Assembly (NCBI GenBank): GCA_018398585.1
Contig: JAGTTD010000014.1
Span: forward strand, 16,305,387 to 16,369,386
DNA: 64,000 nucleotides
From: Simmondsia chinensis
Taxonomy: Eukaryota > Streptophyta > Magnoliopsida > Caryophyllales > Simmondsiaceae
Reading direction: 5' to 3'
Every line of letters begins with the position of its first letter. The stretch's first letter is position 1. A program made the translations under genes and the position numbers. Below are positions 42,320 through 52,042 of this stretch, piece after piece. The notes below the pieces were generated by a model. The model did not search any database, was not told where the DNA came from, and saw only the letters and a list, made by a program, of their open reading frames with translations.

Positions 42320-42763
42320 TGTTACGAATTAATAAATTTTACTTGTAATGCATTTTAATTTCTTAGTTTAACATTTTAATTATAGTCTTTTGTTGATGTA
42401 AAATAATGAAATACCGGTTTTGGTTAAAATAGGCGCCAATAATGTAGTTAGCTACTCCCACAGTTTAAGTGTGCAGGTCAGTTGCTGCATTTAGGCAGGA
42501 ATATCGGTTATCAGTTCTAAATTCTGGTGTTTGGGCGGGAAATTCAGCTGAAGGTTAGGCCTAGTTGCAATGCATCAATTTGTGTGTATATTTGGAGCCT
42601 AAGGTTGTAATTGATCATCCAAAAAATTAATAAAATCTGATTCGTAAGGGAAAATTCTTAATTTCTCATCCCCTTCTCTATTTTCTCATCTCTTTCACTT
42701 CTTCTCTCACCTTTATATCTCTTCTACAAGGTTAGACTTCCAAATTGATTTTGGGAGCTAACA
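42320..42763 (+). repeat. LTR 3 of the D/E array
   Basis: 444 bases, followed by ccttg. It is closer to LTR 2 than to LTR 1: both share AGTTTAACATTTTAATT-type sequence near the start and TTAGGCAGGAATATCGG, which LTR 1 lacks. Confidence 0.92.
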
Positions 42764-42984
42764 CCTTGTTAGGGGGACAAATTTCTCAGGATGTGGGCTC
42801 GAGAAGCTGCTATCTTATCACTTAAAGGTTTGATTCCCCTAAAGGAGGACCTCCCATCATAAGCAAATCGCACTTTGATCAAAACAACGTCATCCTAGCT
42901 CCCTCGAAATTAGAGTATAAATATTCTCCCTTCTCGTTTTTATTGGTGAGGCCTCAAGCAATACAGCTTAAATTTCATAACGCA
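42764..42984 (-). repeat. Remaining part of the X2 LTR
   Basis: No gene. The stretch resembles 6380-6451 plus 21502-21600, for example GGGCTCGAGA and AGAGTATAAATA against GGGCTCAAGA and GGGGTATAAATA. Confidence 0.35.
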
Positions 42985-43860
42985 GTGTGTTACTAGTCAG
43001 TGATGTAAATATGGTCATGCACTGTCATTGGGTTTGCTCCAACCATTGCCCATACTGGATAGGATTAGGGTTGATATTTCCATGGACTTTGTGGATGGCA
43101 TTTGTCTTTCACGTGATAAAGATACAAATTTTGATATTGTTGATTGCCTTAGAAAATACGCTCATTGTCGTTCTTTAACACACCCATTTTCTGCTTCTAA
43201 TGTCACTCAACTGTTTCTTAATCACATCTTCAAGTTGCACAATATGCTGCAGACCATTGTTTCAGATTGCGGCTCTATTTCGTTGGCATCTTTTGGCAAG
43301 AACTATTTCAGCTTCAAGAGGTGCAGCTCCATCTTTCCACTTCTTATCGTCCTCAAACAGATGGCCAGACAAAGGTTCTAAACCGCTGTATAGAGACTCA
43401 GTTTTTGTGTACATCATGTGACACCTCTGAGCAATGGGCCTCTTATGTACCTCTATTTAGAGTGTGTTATAATGCCCCATTTCACACTTTTGTTCAGAGT
43501 TCTCGATATGAGATCATTTATTGCCAACCCCCTCCTCTTCATCTTCTGTATTTGCCAAGAGAACCTTCTGTTGAAGCCGTTGACCATACTCTTCTTAGTC
43601 GAGAACATGCTATTAGTCTCTTGAAGCATCATTTGTTCTGTGCGCAGCAAAGAATCCTTCACTGATCGTTAGCCCTTGAATTGACAGTTCTCTGTTAGGG
43701 ATTTGTCATCTTAAGCTTCGCCTCACCTCCAGAGTCACACATACACCCTACCTTTCATGTTTCTCAGCTAAAACGTCATGTGGGTATTAATGTTTTTGTC
43801 CTGCCGACATAGCTACCACGACCAAAGAGTCCTCATTGGGAACCCGCTGCCATACTGTAT
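42985..43860 (+). pseudogene. Integrase fragment of another gypsy element
   Basis: It reads GLLQPLPILDRIRVDISMDF and VDGICLSRDKD (43028 onwards), VDCLRKYAHCRSLTHPFSAS, VTQLFLNHIFKLHNMLQTIV and SDCGS. After a frame change near 43290 come STSYRPQTDGQTKVLNRCIE and QWASYVPLFRVCYNAPFHTF, and finally ESHIHPTFHVSQLKRHV (about 43730-43780). The style is that of Tekay-like chromoviruses. Catalytic positions are damaged: VDRF is VDCL, SDRD is SDCG, and the Glu of DGQTE is Lys. No LTR of this element is identified. Confidence 0.8.
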
Positions 43861-43861
43861 T

Positions 43862-44250
43862 TGTTAGGAAAAGCAACAATTGAACACAACAAAATTTCAA
43901 TGAGAAAATGAACAACAAACAAACAGAGTTACGTGGTTTGGCCTAAATTACCTATGTCCCATGGAGATGTAAAGAGAATTTTATTGCTTTGGAATTATAT
44001 AGAGAGTTCTCTTTAATTCGCTCTACTTTCTCAAACCTTAGAACTTGATTTACATAAGTGCACACGTGAAAACCTAGTTTTTCAGCTGAAGTCACCAACA
44101 TAGGCCTGAACCTCCTCCAAAGCCCAAATCAAGGCCTAAATTTTTTTTTCTTGGTCTAATTCTCAATCCTAGGTTTGGTGGCAATAAACTTTTACAAATA
44201 TTTATCAAATTCGAACATAGAGTGCCTGTATAATTAAATTTTCAAACCTC
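43862..44250. repeat. Possible LTR fragment or unclassified repeat
   Basis: It begins TGTTAGGAAAAGCAAC and contains ACGTGGTTTGGCC followed by CCTATGTCCCATGG, a combination common near the ends of plant LTR retrotransposons. There is no open frame and no partner copy in the window. Boundaries and strand are uncertain. Confidence 0.25.
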
Positions 44251-44799
44251 AAGGCATCCAATTGTATATATTGAAATGTCAAGGTACCTAGGTGATAAAT
44301 GTTTAAATATTAGGATATCTAAGTCATGTTTTTCTTTAATATTTTATTTATTTATTTCCATTAATATTACCAACGTGACTAGGACAAGATATCTATACCA
44401 TCTATTATTTCAAAGTTCCCCTATTCACCAAATCCTTTTCTACTCCATTTTCTTAAATTCTAAGACCCCTTACAATTTATAATTTTGTAAAATAGAAAAA
44501 AGGAAAATAAAAGAGCGGTAAATAACTGCAAGTGTGCAACTACCCATTTCCACAAATCGTGCACAACACAGTTATTTTTAGGCTTGGGTTTTGGCTTTTT
44601 GAACCAAATACGTTTTTTGTTTTTTTTGTTTTTTTTAAATCTAATCCATGTACAGTGTATCAACTTCATTATATCATTCAAAAAAATTTTGTTGAATTCC
44701 ATATAGGACGATTTTATACGTTACGAGAAAATAGCACACAGGGAGGCACGAGGGGGCGCCATAAAACGAAATTTATATATTTTATTCAGCAAGGTGAAT

Positions 44800-44990
44800 C
44801 ATGGGGGAACTTGTGGCATAGTTGGTGGGGGGAGTGCGTGACACGCATGAGTACTTGTGTTCGAAGCCCCGCTCGTGTCTTTTTCACGTTATTTGTTTTG
44901 TGGTATAGGCATTACTCTTGAATGTAACCTCTTGCTAATTATCAACTCAAATCTCTCAATCCTTCCGTGCCAAAAAAAAATAAAAAATAT
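44800..44990 (+). mobile_element. tRNA-derived SINE candidate
   Basis: TGGCATAGTTGG (44814-44825) fits the RNA polymerase III A box (TRGCNNAGYNGG), and GTTCGAAGCC (44859-44868) the B box (GGTTCGANNCC), 33 bases apart. An unrelated body follows, ending in an A-rich tail CCAAAAAAAAATAAAAAATA (44970-44989). Length of about 190 bases suits plant SINEs. I could not define target duplications. The upstream 44251-44800 is AT-rich and shows nothing recognisable. It could also be a tRNA pseudogene within another repeat. Confidence 0.45.
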
Positions 44991-45259
44991 CCCGAACCTT
45001 ACACAACTACAAGCATAAACAACGAATCATAGATAAAATTTGCCATATTTGGGGAATGACAACATTGATTGACTGGCGGTCGAAATCACTTCTCACTGAC
45101 ATCATAAATCTTCCTATGCCAACGGTTGAGTTTTCAATAACACAATCTTATAAATGCCAATGACGGTAAGGGGGTTAGTAGCTTTGCTCACTTTACTCTA
45201 TTTAATCTTTTTTTCCTGCCAAAAAGCCATTTTGTAATGCCATCAAATTAATAATTTCT

Positions 45260-47240
45260 TCAAAATTAGTTTTTTTTTTAAGAAATTAATCTTTTATGTA
45301 GTTCTTTGAGGTTTCTATCCTTTTCTACTCTTTTTATAAGTAGGTAGACGACATGACTCCCAATGAGATACAAACTATCTTTCCAAGAAGAAAAGCAAAA
45401 TACAAAAGTACATCAATACAAAAAGCTTGCTCCTGAAGTTTAATTATGCATCATGATTAAAGTTGGGCAAAACAGTGCACTAGCTTAGACGATGGTCCAC
45501 AATACTTAGGTATATCAAATGGGAGACATATCTATCCTCTTATGCTTATCCAGAAATCACAATTGAAGGTATTTTTGTTCAAAAAAGTCAATAGATTCTG
45601 TGGTTATTAATCTTCTGTAAACTTCTTTGAAGATTTTATCCCCTTTTCCTTTTTTTAAATAAGTATGACGAGGACGGAGTCTTCAAAGAAATTCATATAT
45701 TTTCCAAAAGAAAATTGATAAGTTTAATTTAGTATATAATTATTCATATTATTTTGATTCATTTTCAAACCAGTTTACACCAAACTTTTATGGCTTTTGC
45801 TCACTTATGCTCTTTTTGGCTCCTATCATTATTTCCTTGCAAAAACACGCATTTTATGCTAAATCTTGCTAGATTTTATAATCTACATCAACAAGTGAAT
45901 GCAAGCTACAACAAAAAAAAAAGGGGCTAAAAACATCATTTTACATGGCTAAAGCAAGGATAAACAACAAACATGTACAATTTGTTACAAAGTGCAAAAA
46001 TGGGCAGCAAAATAGATAGATCCAATGCAAGGGTGCTTTGTACACTTCAAGAACATGTTCATACTCATGTAAGGATGGATTTTGGGCGGTGAATTTATGC
46101 AAAATCAGCAAAAAGTAGCAACTTGTAAGGCATGGGCGGCAAGGGTGGAAAAATGAAAAAATGAGAATGAACTTGATGGTATTTTTTTTTTTTTTTTAAT
46201 TGGTGACCTCAAGTACTATATATAGGGATATTTAGGAGGTCCTTAGGAATCATTCCATAAGCAAAAAAATCAAATAGAAAGTAGAAAGAAAGGGAGGAAA
46301 ACCGAGAGGAATAAGAAGTTTGATTTGTAATTTTGTATTTTTAAGTTCTTTCTATCATTTTCTTCTTTAAATTCATGGATTTTCTTTTAGTTTTTCTTTA
46401 TATTGTGTCTACCATGAACTAATTTTGTCTTGTAATATACGCTCTTTTCGAATTCAACGTATTCAAATTTTGTTTATTGCGCTATTTGAGTGTTCATCAT
46501 TGTTTTTCATGAGTTTCGAACGCTTGATCACCATTCAAAGCCTATAATGATTCATAATGAGTCTGAGAGTATATTTATGATGAATGCTAAAGTGATAAAC
46601 ACCACAAATTGAACGAATGCTGAAGATAGATTAACGTGATTTGTGTGGTCTTAAGCAAAAACCGTAGATCTTCAAAACTGTTTTTTTATTTAAATTCATG
46701 CGAGTGGTTGATGAGTTAATATGTAAAAGGGTATGCCAAGTGTTGTTTGACAGATAATATTTAGTTAACTATGGTTTTCGACCATCAATACGCAATAACA
46801 ACTTGAATACCGAGAATAGAAAGTCGTATTGATGCAAGTAAGTGAAATCGGATGCCTTGGAGGGATTTAAATCAGAAAACTTACAAAAAAATTAGTAACC
46901 TAGTTTAGCCCTTTTCATTTTATTTGTTGCATATTCAAAATTTGAAAATTTCATCTTTCAAATAGTGCTAAAGCCACTAATTTTGGTACTCATTCAATAA
47001 GAAATCCTCGTGGGAACGATACTTTACTCACTCTGCATTACTTTGTACGACTTAGTACACTTGCTAAGCAAATACCAAGCAGGAATAAAAAAGAAATATA
47101 CAAAATACTACACCACAAGAGTATGCTCCTAAAGCTTGATTGCACATCATCCTCAAACTAACAATAAACTTGATAAAAAGAAATATCCTAACCAAAGCAT
47201 ATGTGAATGAATAATAATTGGCAATGATTATTGATAAATC
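45260..47240. repeat. AT-rich tandem duplication split by an LTR-like insertion
   Basis: Unit 1 (about 45260-45490) and unit 2 (about 45590-45716, continued at about 47086-47180) are related. Both have TTAATCTTnTnTGTA, TTCTTTGA-G-TT-TATCC, TTTTTATAAGTA/AAATAAGTA, ATTTTCCAA-AGAAAA, and GCTCCT-AAG-TT-ATT-CACATCAT. The 1.4 kb inserted between the halves of unit 2 (about 45717-47085) is AT-rich and contains TATATATAGGGATA (46217-46230) and, near its right end, AAATCCTCGTGGGAACGATACTT, a phrase typical of the ends of Tat/Athila-type LTRs. It is probably a solo LTR. No coding region is seen in the whole stretch. Confidence 0.4.
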
Positions 47241-47299
47241 TTTTTGTAGGAACAATGTACAAAAAATACTGTATAAAATATATAAAGTAGAAAGATATT

Positions 47300-48041
47300 A
47301 CCTGGAACGTTGGAAATGACGAAGTACCAATAATGTCACAGTTGAGTGGGGCGCGGATCACGCTCTTTTTAAGACGATCTCACGGCCCTCTGGAATCTAA
47401 GCCGGTGTAGCAGGTTTTGACGCGCTGCCTCTAGGGTGCAACACCCAGCTACATAGATTACGCTTTCTTGGTCTGCATAACCTCGAAAACCAAAGCCCCC
47501 CACTACACCTTACTTAGCCGAAGTAGCAAAAACCAATTTTATTTATTCGAAAAAGTACTAACGTATTATTTTAAATCGTGGATAAAAGCTAGCTTGGAAA
47601 CAATATATTATTTTCTTCTATGCACATTTCAACTTCAAGATGGATCACATAACAACAACAGCAGTAGCAGCAGCAGTCCCAGTGGCCCAAGGGCTCCTGC
47701 ATAAGCAAGGCCAGGAAGTGGATTTACGCAGCCTTATCCCTTTAGGGTGTTACCTTGAAGGGAGGCTATTATCAGGGGCCCCCAATCTGAGAAGTGTGTC
47801 ATCATGGAAGCACAGTAGCTTGGATGCACGAGAGAAACATAGTTTAGAGCAATACATAGCACTAGCCAAGCGTTATGAAGCAAAACTCAAAGAAAGGTTA
47901 CTACAGGTAAATAGTCGGCAAGTTGACAAATACGCAAGTGCTCAAGTACACGGATAAGCAAATGAAGACTCCAATATGTGCTCCAAGGAGGATATTAAGA
48001 CACCTAGAAACACTAGAGCAAGCACTAAAAGATGCACTATT
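47300..48041 (-). other. 3' flank of the RTE LINE, no gene assigned
   Basis: The part next to the LINE stop (47640-48041) is probably its 3' UTR: on the minus strand it ends in CTGCTGCTGCTACTGCTGTTGTTGTTATG, similar to the TTG-repeat tail of plant RTE elements. 47330-47470 is unusually GC-rich for this area and has the short inverted repeat GGGTGCAACACCC (47427-47439). A plus-strand open frame of 105 codons at 47640-47957 resembles nothing I know and is probably chance. Confidence 0.35.
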
Positions 48042-48806
48042 CTAAGCCGCTACATCGGCTACCCCTATGCTAGCCCTCCATTGAGCTCTATCTAAGGCCA
48101 TCTCCTCCCATAGATTTAGGTGGGTGATGCCCTGTAAGATCATCTACATCCATCTCTTCTTTAGCCTGCCCCTCCCTCTCCTTCCTAGTGTAGAATGTGC
48201 CTATTCACATCTCCTAACTGGAGTAGTGGACGGTCTCCTCATAACACAACCGAGCCACTTCAACCGTTGCTCCCTTAATTTATCCTCGATTGATGCCACG
48301 CCCAATTTGCCTCTTATGACGTCATTCCGGATCCTATTATTTATTGTGTGTCCGCACATCCACCGCAACATCCTTATCTTCGCCATCGTCATTTTCCGTG
48401 TGTGATGTTGTTTCATTGGCCAACAATCCTCCCCATAAGACATAGCCGGTCTCACTACTGTCTTGTAGCATTTTCCTTTTAGCTTTAATGGGAACTTTCT
48501 ATAGCAAAGTACGGCAGTGGCCATCCTCTATTTATGCCAATCTGCTTTAATCCAGTTGTTCACATCTTGGCCCACTTCACTGTTTTGCTGAACCATGGAA
48601 CCCAAGTATCGGAAACTCTCTTTTCTCTGTATAGTCTCAAATCCTATCTTGATGTCTACTATGGTAGGCGTGGTGAAGGGGCTAAATTTAAGTTCCATGT
48701 ACTTGGTCTTCGATCTACTTATTCGTAAGCACTTCGATTCCAATGTTCTTCTCCAAAATTCCAGCTTCTTGTTAACCTCTTCTCAAGACTCCCCTACCAG
48801 AACTAT
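48042..48806 (-). pseudogene. RTE reverse transcriptase, C-terminal part
   Basis: From 48806: NDIVLVGES (half of the FADDIVLV motif), NKKLEFWRRTLESKCLRISR, SKTKYMELKFS, then SFRYLGSMVQ. A stop is at 48528. LKLKGKCYKTVVRPAMSYGE, KIRMLRWMCGHTINNRIRND, GVASIEDKLREQRLKWLGCV, GRGRPKKRWMDVDD and finally DRAQWRASIGVADVAA follow. These are the usual C-terminal motifs of plant RTE LINEs. The stop codon is complementary to 48042-48044. RT copies LINE RNA at the target site. Confidence 0.85.
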
Positions 48807-48811
48807 GTCAT

Positions 48812-49369
48812 TGTTAAGGTTTCAAAGATCACTCTTGAGCCTTAACCTTGGTTGGATAGAGAGAGTATGAAATGAGAAAAGAATGTAGAGTTTAGATGAG
48901 AAAGAAGGGAAAGGAGATGAGAAAGTAGAGAGGATATCAAAGATATCAATTCATTCATCAAAGTTATGGATTACAAACTAGAGCCTCCTATTTATACTAC
49001 TTACAAGATAGGATCTTAAGAAATGAAAATATCTAAATCAACTAAGAATATCTAGCTAACACAACACCAACTAACTCTAAGATATTTTGGTGCCAAGGCC
49101 AACTTAAACTCACTTATTACATGACACAACCAAGCTTAGCTACCAATTACAATATCAATTAACCAATACCACTAACATATCCGCAGCCCATAAAACAGCA
49201 GCACAACACGTCAATGCAGCGGTAGCAGATCTTATTCAACCTCTTAACAGCCTTAACACATCAATGTGCAGCAACATATCAACCAGCAGCAGTGATTCAG
49301 TAGCAACATAACCGCAGGACAGCATCACAGCCACCACGGGTTCATGCCTCGGATTCTCGGTTCATAACA
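48812..49369 (-). repeat. 3' LTR of N3
   Basis: 558 bases; clear relative of the N2 LTR. GAGATGAGAAAG units and CAGCAG-rich stretches are present. The minus-strand purine tract TTAAGGGGAAGGGAA adjoins at 49370-49384. Confidence 0.9.
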
Positions 49370-49410
49370 TTCCCTTCCCCTTAAGAACATTCTTTTCCTC
49401 AAGAATAGAA
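49370..49410 (-). other. Polypurine tract and pol-tail relic of N3
   Basis: Minus-strand codons read SSILEEKNVLKGKGML before the LTR, the same relic as in N1 and N2. Confidence 0.6.
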
Positions 49411-49599
49411 GAGAATTGTAACAATGAAGAACCCAATTGCATATGAAAAGAAAGCTGAAGTGATGAATTCTTGTTGAAATCTGCAGCTGGGACGACACCT
49501 TGAAGCAACCCATCTGATTGTTGCAGATTCAGGGGATTGGCATCCCGTTTCGACATAAAGCATGCATTTGAATGCATAAAACCCCTCAGGAGGTCTACA

Positions 49600-50379
49600 C
49601 TAATCAAACCAAACATCAAGAACCCATCCACAACACCTCATGATGCAGTTAACACAGCTCAGACTTCCAACTTGCTGCTGAGAATCACAAAACGCATCTG
49701 CAATCTCTGAAATTTTGTTTGTAGAAGGCTGTGCAACAGATTGGCATGTTATTAACCACGCAAAAATGCATATGAAAGCCTTTAACATCTCGGGAGGCCT
49801 TCCACACTCAAACCAAGAGAACCACATATCGAATTCAGCTTGAAGACATTCCCAAACGCAGCTCCAACAACCACTTGTCTTGATCATGGAAGCAACGTAC
49901 ATACTAAACTCTTTCATGTTAGATCTTATCCAAAATTTGTATTGCTCACATAACCACATACTGAACCAACTCATGACATGCTGAACAAATTCTTGATTGC
50001 TTTTAAATTGCACCAAAGTTGCTGCAGAACTCAGAAATTCAGCAATGCAATCCCGATGCAAATCACATTGACAGATTTCAGCTTGTTTCTTGTTTGTGCG
50101 CTTGCAAGATCTGAAATTTTTAGCTACTTCTTCCCAAACTCTTGCATAGAACACACAAATTAGGAGTTCATAAACCATTGTTGAATGCAAAAGATTCAAC
50201 GGCATGGCCTGAGCGTCCAAAACACTCCAACCGACCTTGCTAATGCTGCGGCTCACCCTTTGCAATTTGTACTCAAGTCTTCCTTGGAACACCAGCTCGA
50301 CCAGCCGCCAAATGCACCTCAAATGGTCAAGCTTCGCTCCCTTGTCTACCAACTCAAGCATGAGTAACAAGTATAGCAA
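49600..50379 (-). CDS. Second ORF of N3 (Trp/Cys-rich, uncharacterised)
   Basis: 259 codons without a stop. It starts MLYLLLMLELVDKGAKLDHL and contains MVYELLICVFYARVWEEV near 50180-50130, WFSMWLCEQYKFW, CVWECLQAEFDMWFSWFECG near 49855-49800 and RPPEMLKAFICIFAW, and ends in WVLDVWFD. N2 has the same blocks in the same order (29394-30580), with stops in the middle. There is no recognised domain. The hydrophobic, aromatic character might reflect membrane association, or that the frame is not the true product. Position: downstream of the conserved ORF, before the pol-tail relic. Confidence 0.45.
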   Translation of the reverse strand: MLYLLLMLELVDKGAKLDHLRCIWRLVELVFQGRLEYKLQRVSRSISKVGWSVLDAQAMPLNLLHSTMVYELLICVFYARVWEEVAKNFRSCKRTNKKQAEICQCDLHRDCIAEFLSSAATLVQFKSNQEFVQHVMSWFSMWLCEQYKFWIRSNMKEFSMYVASMIKTSGCWSCVWECLQAEFDMWFSWFECGRPPEMLKAFICIFAWLITCQSVAQPSTNKISEIADAFCDSQQQVGSLSCVNCIMRCCGWVLDVWFD

Positions 50380-50664
50380 ATGGAGACACTAGCCCAGCAC
50401 TTGATCAGCTGAAAACTTCTTCGAACATCGTGCAGTTCTGTCCCAAACTATGTTGTTGATTTCTATTCTGATTTTAGCAAGAGTTTTCCTCAATCTTGCA
50501 TTGATCTTTTCCACCCAAACATTGAGGACATATTGGAGCTTATGCATATGATTTTTCCATTCAAAACAACCACTGCAGATCACTCCAAACCAAATCAGAT
50601 CCTGCACCAGATCAGCACCATCCAGTTGCAGTGTATCCTAATTTTCAAGTGCCTTTGGCTTAAC

Positions 50665-51300
50665 TTAGCTTTGCACTCCAGCTGCGAGGTCATACCTGAA
50701 GCCAAACACCTCCTCAAACCATCCACAATTCTTCAAACCACTAACAACATTTATCATCCTTTCAAGTAAGTGCTTTTGTATGAAACGAAACAACACGAAT
50801 TCCGGGACAATGGAAACTTCATTGTCACAGGCATTATGTAGCTTGCAAAATGTATACTTCCTGTCTTCAGTAATTACTTTGAAGTCATCTTCGCAATGAC
50901 CCACAACCTCAACCAATTTTGCACCAATGCTTTCATTGACATCGCATTCTTCAACATCAAACAGCAGCACCGGATGTGTAGCTCCTCCAAATACTTGTAA
51001 TTCATTCTTTCCCGGATCAAAGGGACTTTCAACATCAATTTCATCAGCTAAAGCATCTGTTGTATAGCTGCTGGTCTGAGCAGAATTAGCCTTCAGCATA
51101 TTACTGCATTTATACACGTCCAACAACTTCAACGCTTGTACAGATACAAGGCTTCTCCTTCGTTGGACCTTGAAACGCACCCTCGCAGCTTGATTACTTC
51201 TCTTCAACAGGAAATCGACTCTTTTCGGCTTCGTATAAACTTGGAAAGCTTCTCCTGGATTAGGAGGCAACTCGTCATACGAGTGTGCACTTGAATACAA
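50665..51300 (-). CDS. Conserved ORF of the non-autonomous family (N3, C-terminal part)
   Basis: 211 open codons. EAFQVYTKPKRVDFLLKRSN and QAARVRFKVQRRRS (about 51250-51165) match the N2 block at 31095-31000 and, more distantly, SKRVDFLQERLNQVATGCFK in unit E. LLDVYKCSNML is also shared with N2. After that N3 has an unshared part, with CEDDFKVITEDRKYTFCKLH and FVLFRFIQKHLLERM. QAARVRFK resembles QQARARMKFYAD of the gypsy integrase C-terminus (gypsy F near 28125), so this block may derive from pol. Confidence 0.5.
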   Translation of the reverse strand: MYSSAHSYDELPPNPGEAFQVYTKPKRVDFLLKRSNQAARVRFKVQRRRSLVSVQALKLLDVYKCSNMLKANSAQTSSYTTDALADEIDVESPFDPGKNELQVFGGATHPVLLFDVEECDVNESIGAKLVEVVGHCEDDFKVITEDRKYTFCKLHNACDNEVSIVPEFVLFRFIQKHLLERMINVVSGLKNCGWFEEVFGFRYDLAAGVQS

Positions 51301-52042
51301 CTTTTCTCTTACTCAAAAGCACACCTTGTTCAGCTTGCCATGGAGTACCTCTTAACCGATTTGATGATGTATTAATTGCTATCACAGCAGTAGCATCGAC
51401 CTCTTCAGTTGGAATCACAAATTCCGCAATCACCACTCCTTGTATACCATCAGAATCTTGTATACCAGCATATACATCGTTAAAAACATCATCTTGAGTT
51501 TGTTCTTGTTGATCATCGAGCATCATAGGCTGAAAAACAACCTCTTGCTTCAATTTCTGCTTTGTCAACTTCTTTTACCCCAAAAATCTTTCAATGCTTC
51601 ACTTAGGTGATTTCTCTTCAATTTACTCTTTTGCTTCCTTAATCATTCTTTTGACATGTGAATCATATTCCCATTCCGGATGCATGTCATATTGTACCTC
51701 AACATCATCAAGAGACTCTAACTCTCACAAAGAATCTTCGTAAGAATCATCTTGTTCAAATTCAGGTTCTTCTAGCTTGTGCTCATCAATATCGGTATTG
51801 TCGTGGTCGAGTTCATCTTCAACAGCAACAGATTCCACTCTCTCCTTTCGCTCAACACGGAACTTCCGTTGTCTAACGCTATCAGCTAACTCCGAAAACT
51901 CATTTGCATCAAGAACACCAGCACAATCACAACTGATGTTAGCAACCGGTTGAGCTGAATATGGCAGTTTCTCCATTGGCTTCATACATTCTTGTTTCCA
52001 TTCTTGTCCCAATTTCTCCAACAACTCAATCAACTCAGCCAT
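51275..52042 (-). pseudogene. Conserved ORF of the non-autonomous family (N3, N-terminal part)
   Basis: Start ATG complementary to 52040-52042 (MAELIELLEKLGQEWKQE), then YSAQPVANISCDCAGVLDAN, EFSELADSVRQRKFRVERKE and EPEFEQDDSYEDSL (to 51728). A TGA at 51725-51727 interrupts it, followed by LESLDDVEVQYDMHPEWEYD and a frameshift in the Lys-rich stretch near 51625. TKQKLKQEVVFQPMMLDDQQ continues at 51568. It is the N-terminal half of the same ORF as in N1 and N2. Confidence 0.55.

Larger units (their letters stand above)
34886..42763 (+). mobile_element. Tandem non-autonomous gypsy array D/E (three LTRs, two internal regions)
   Basis: LTRs at 34886-35331, 38603-39047 and 42320-42763 (446, 445 and 444 bases) enclose two near-identical 3.3 kb internal regions. 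Only the outer ends have a target duplication, ccttg at 34881-34885 and 42764-42768. The middle LTR has none and is directly followed by a primer site. Each unit encodes gag and protease in one frame, continuing into an unfamiliar segment and the last pol codons, with no RT, RNase H or integrase. The array most simply arose from one insertion by unequal recombination between LTRs. Confidence 0.93.

Noticed and set aside
42987..43178. Hydrophobic 63-codon plus-strand ORF
   Set aside because: Out-of-frame reading of the integrase fragment.
44532..44921. 129-codon plus-strand ORF
   Set aside because: It spans unannotated AT-rich DNA and the SINE candidate; the aromatic-rich sequence has no recognisable domain.
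47640..47957. 105-codon plus-strand ORF (MDHITTTAVAAAVPVAQG)
   Set aside because: Antisense to the probable 3' UTR of the RTE LINE; the Ala/Thr repeats come from the CAA/CAG-type tail. No homology recognised.
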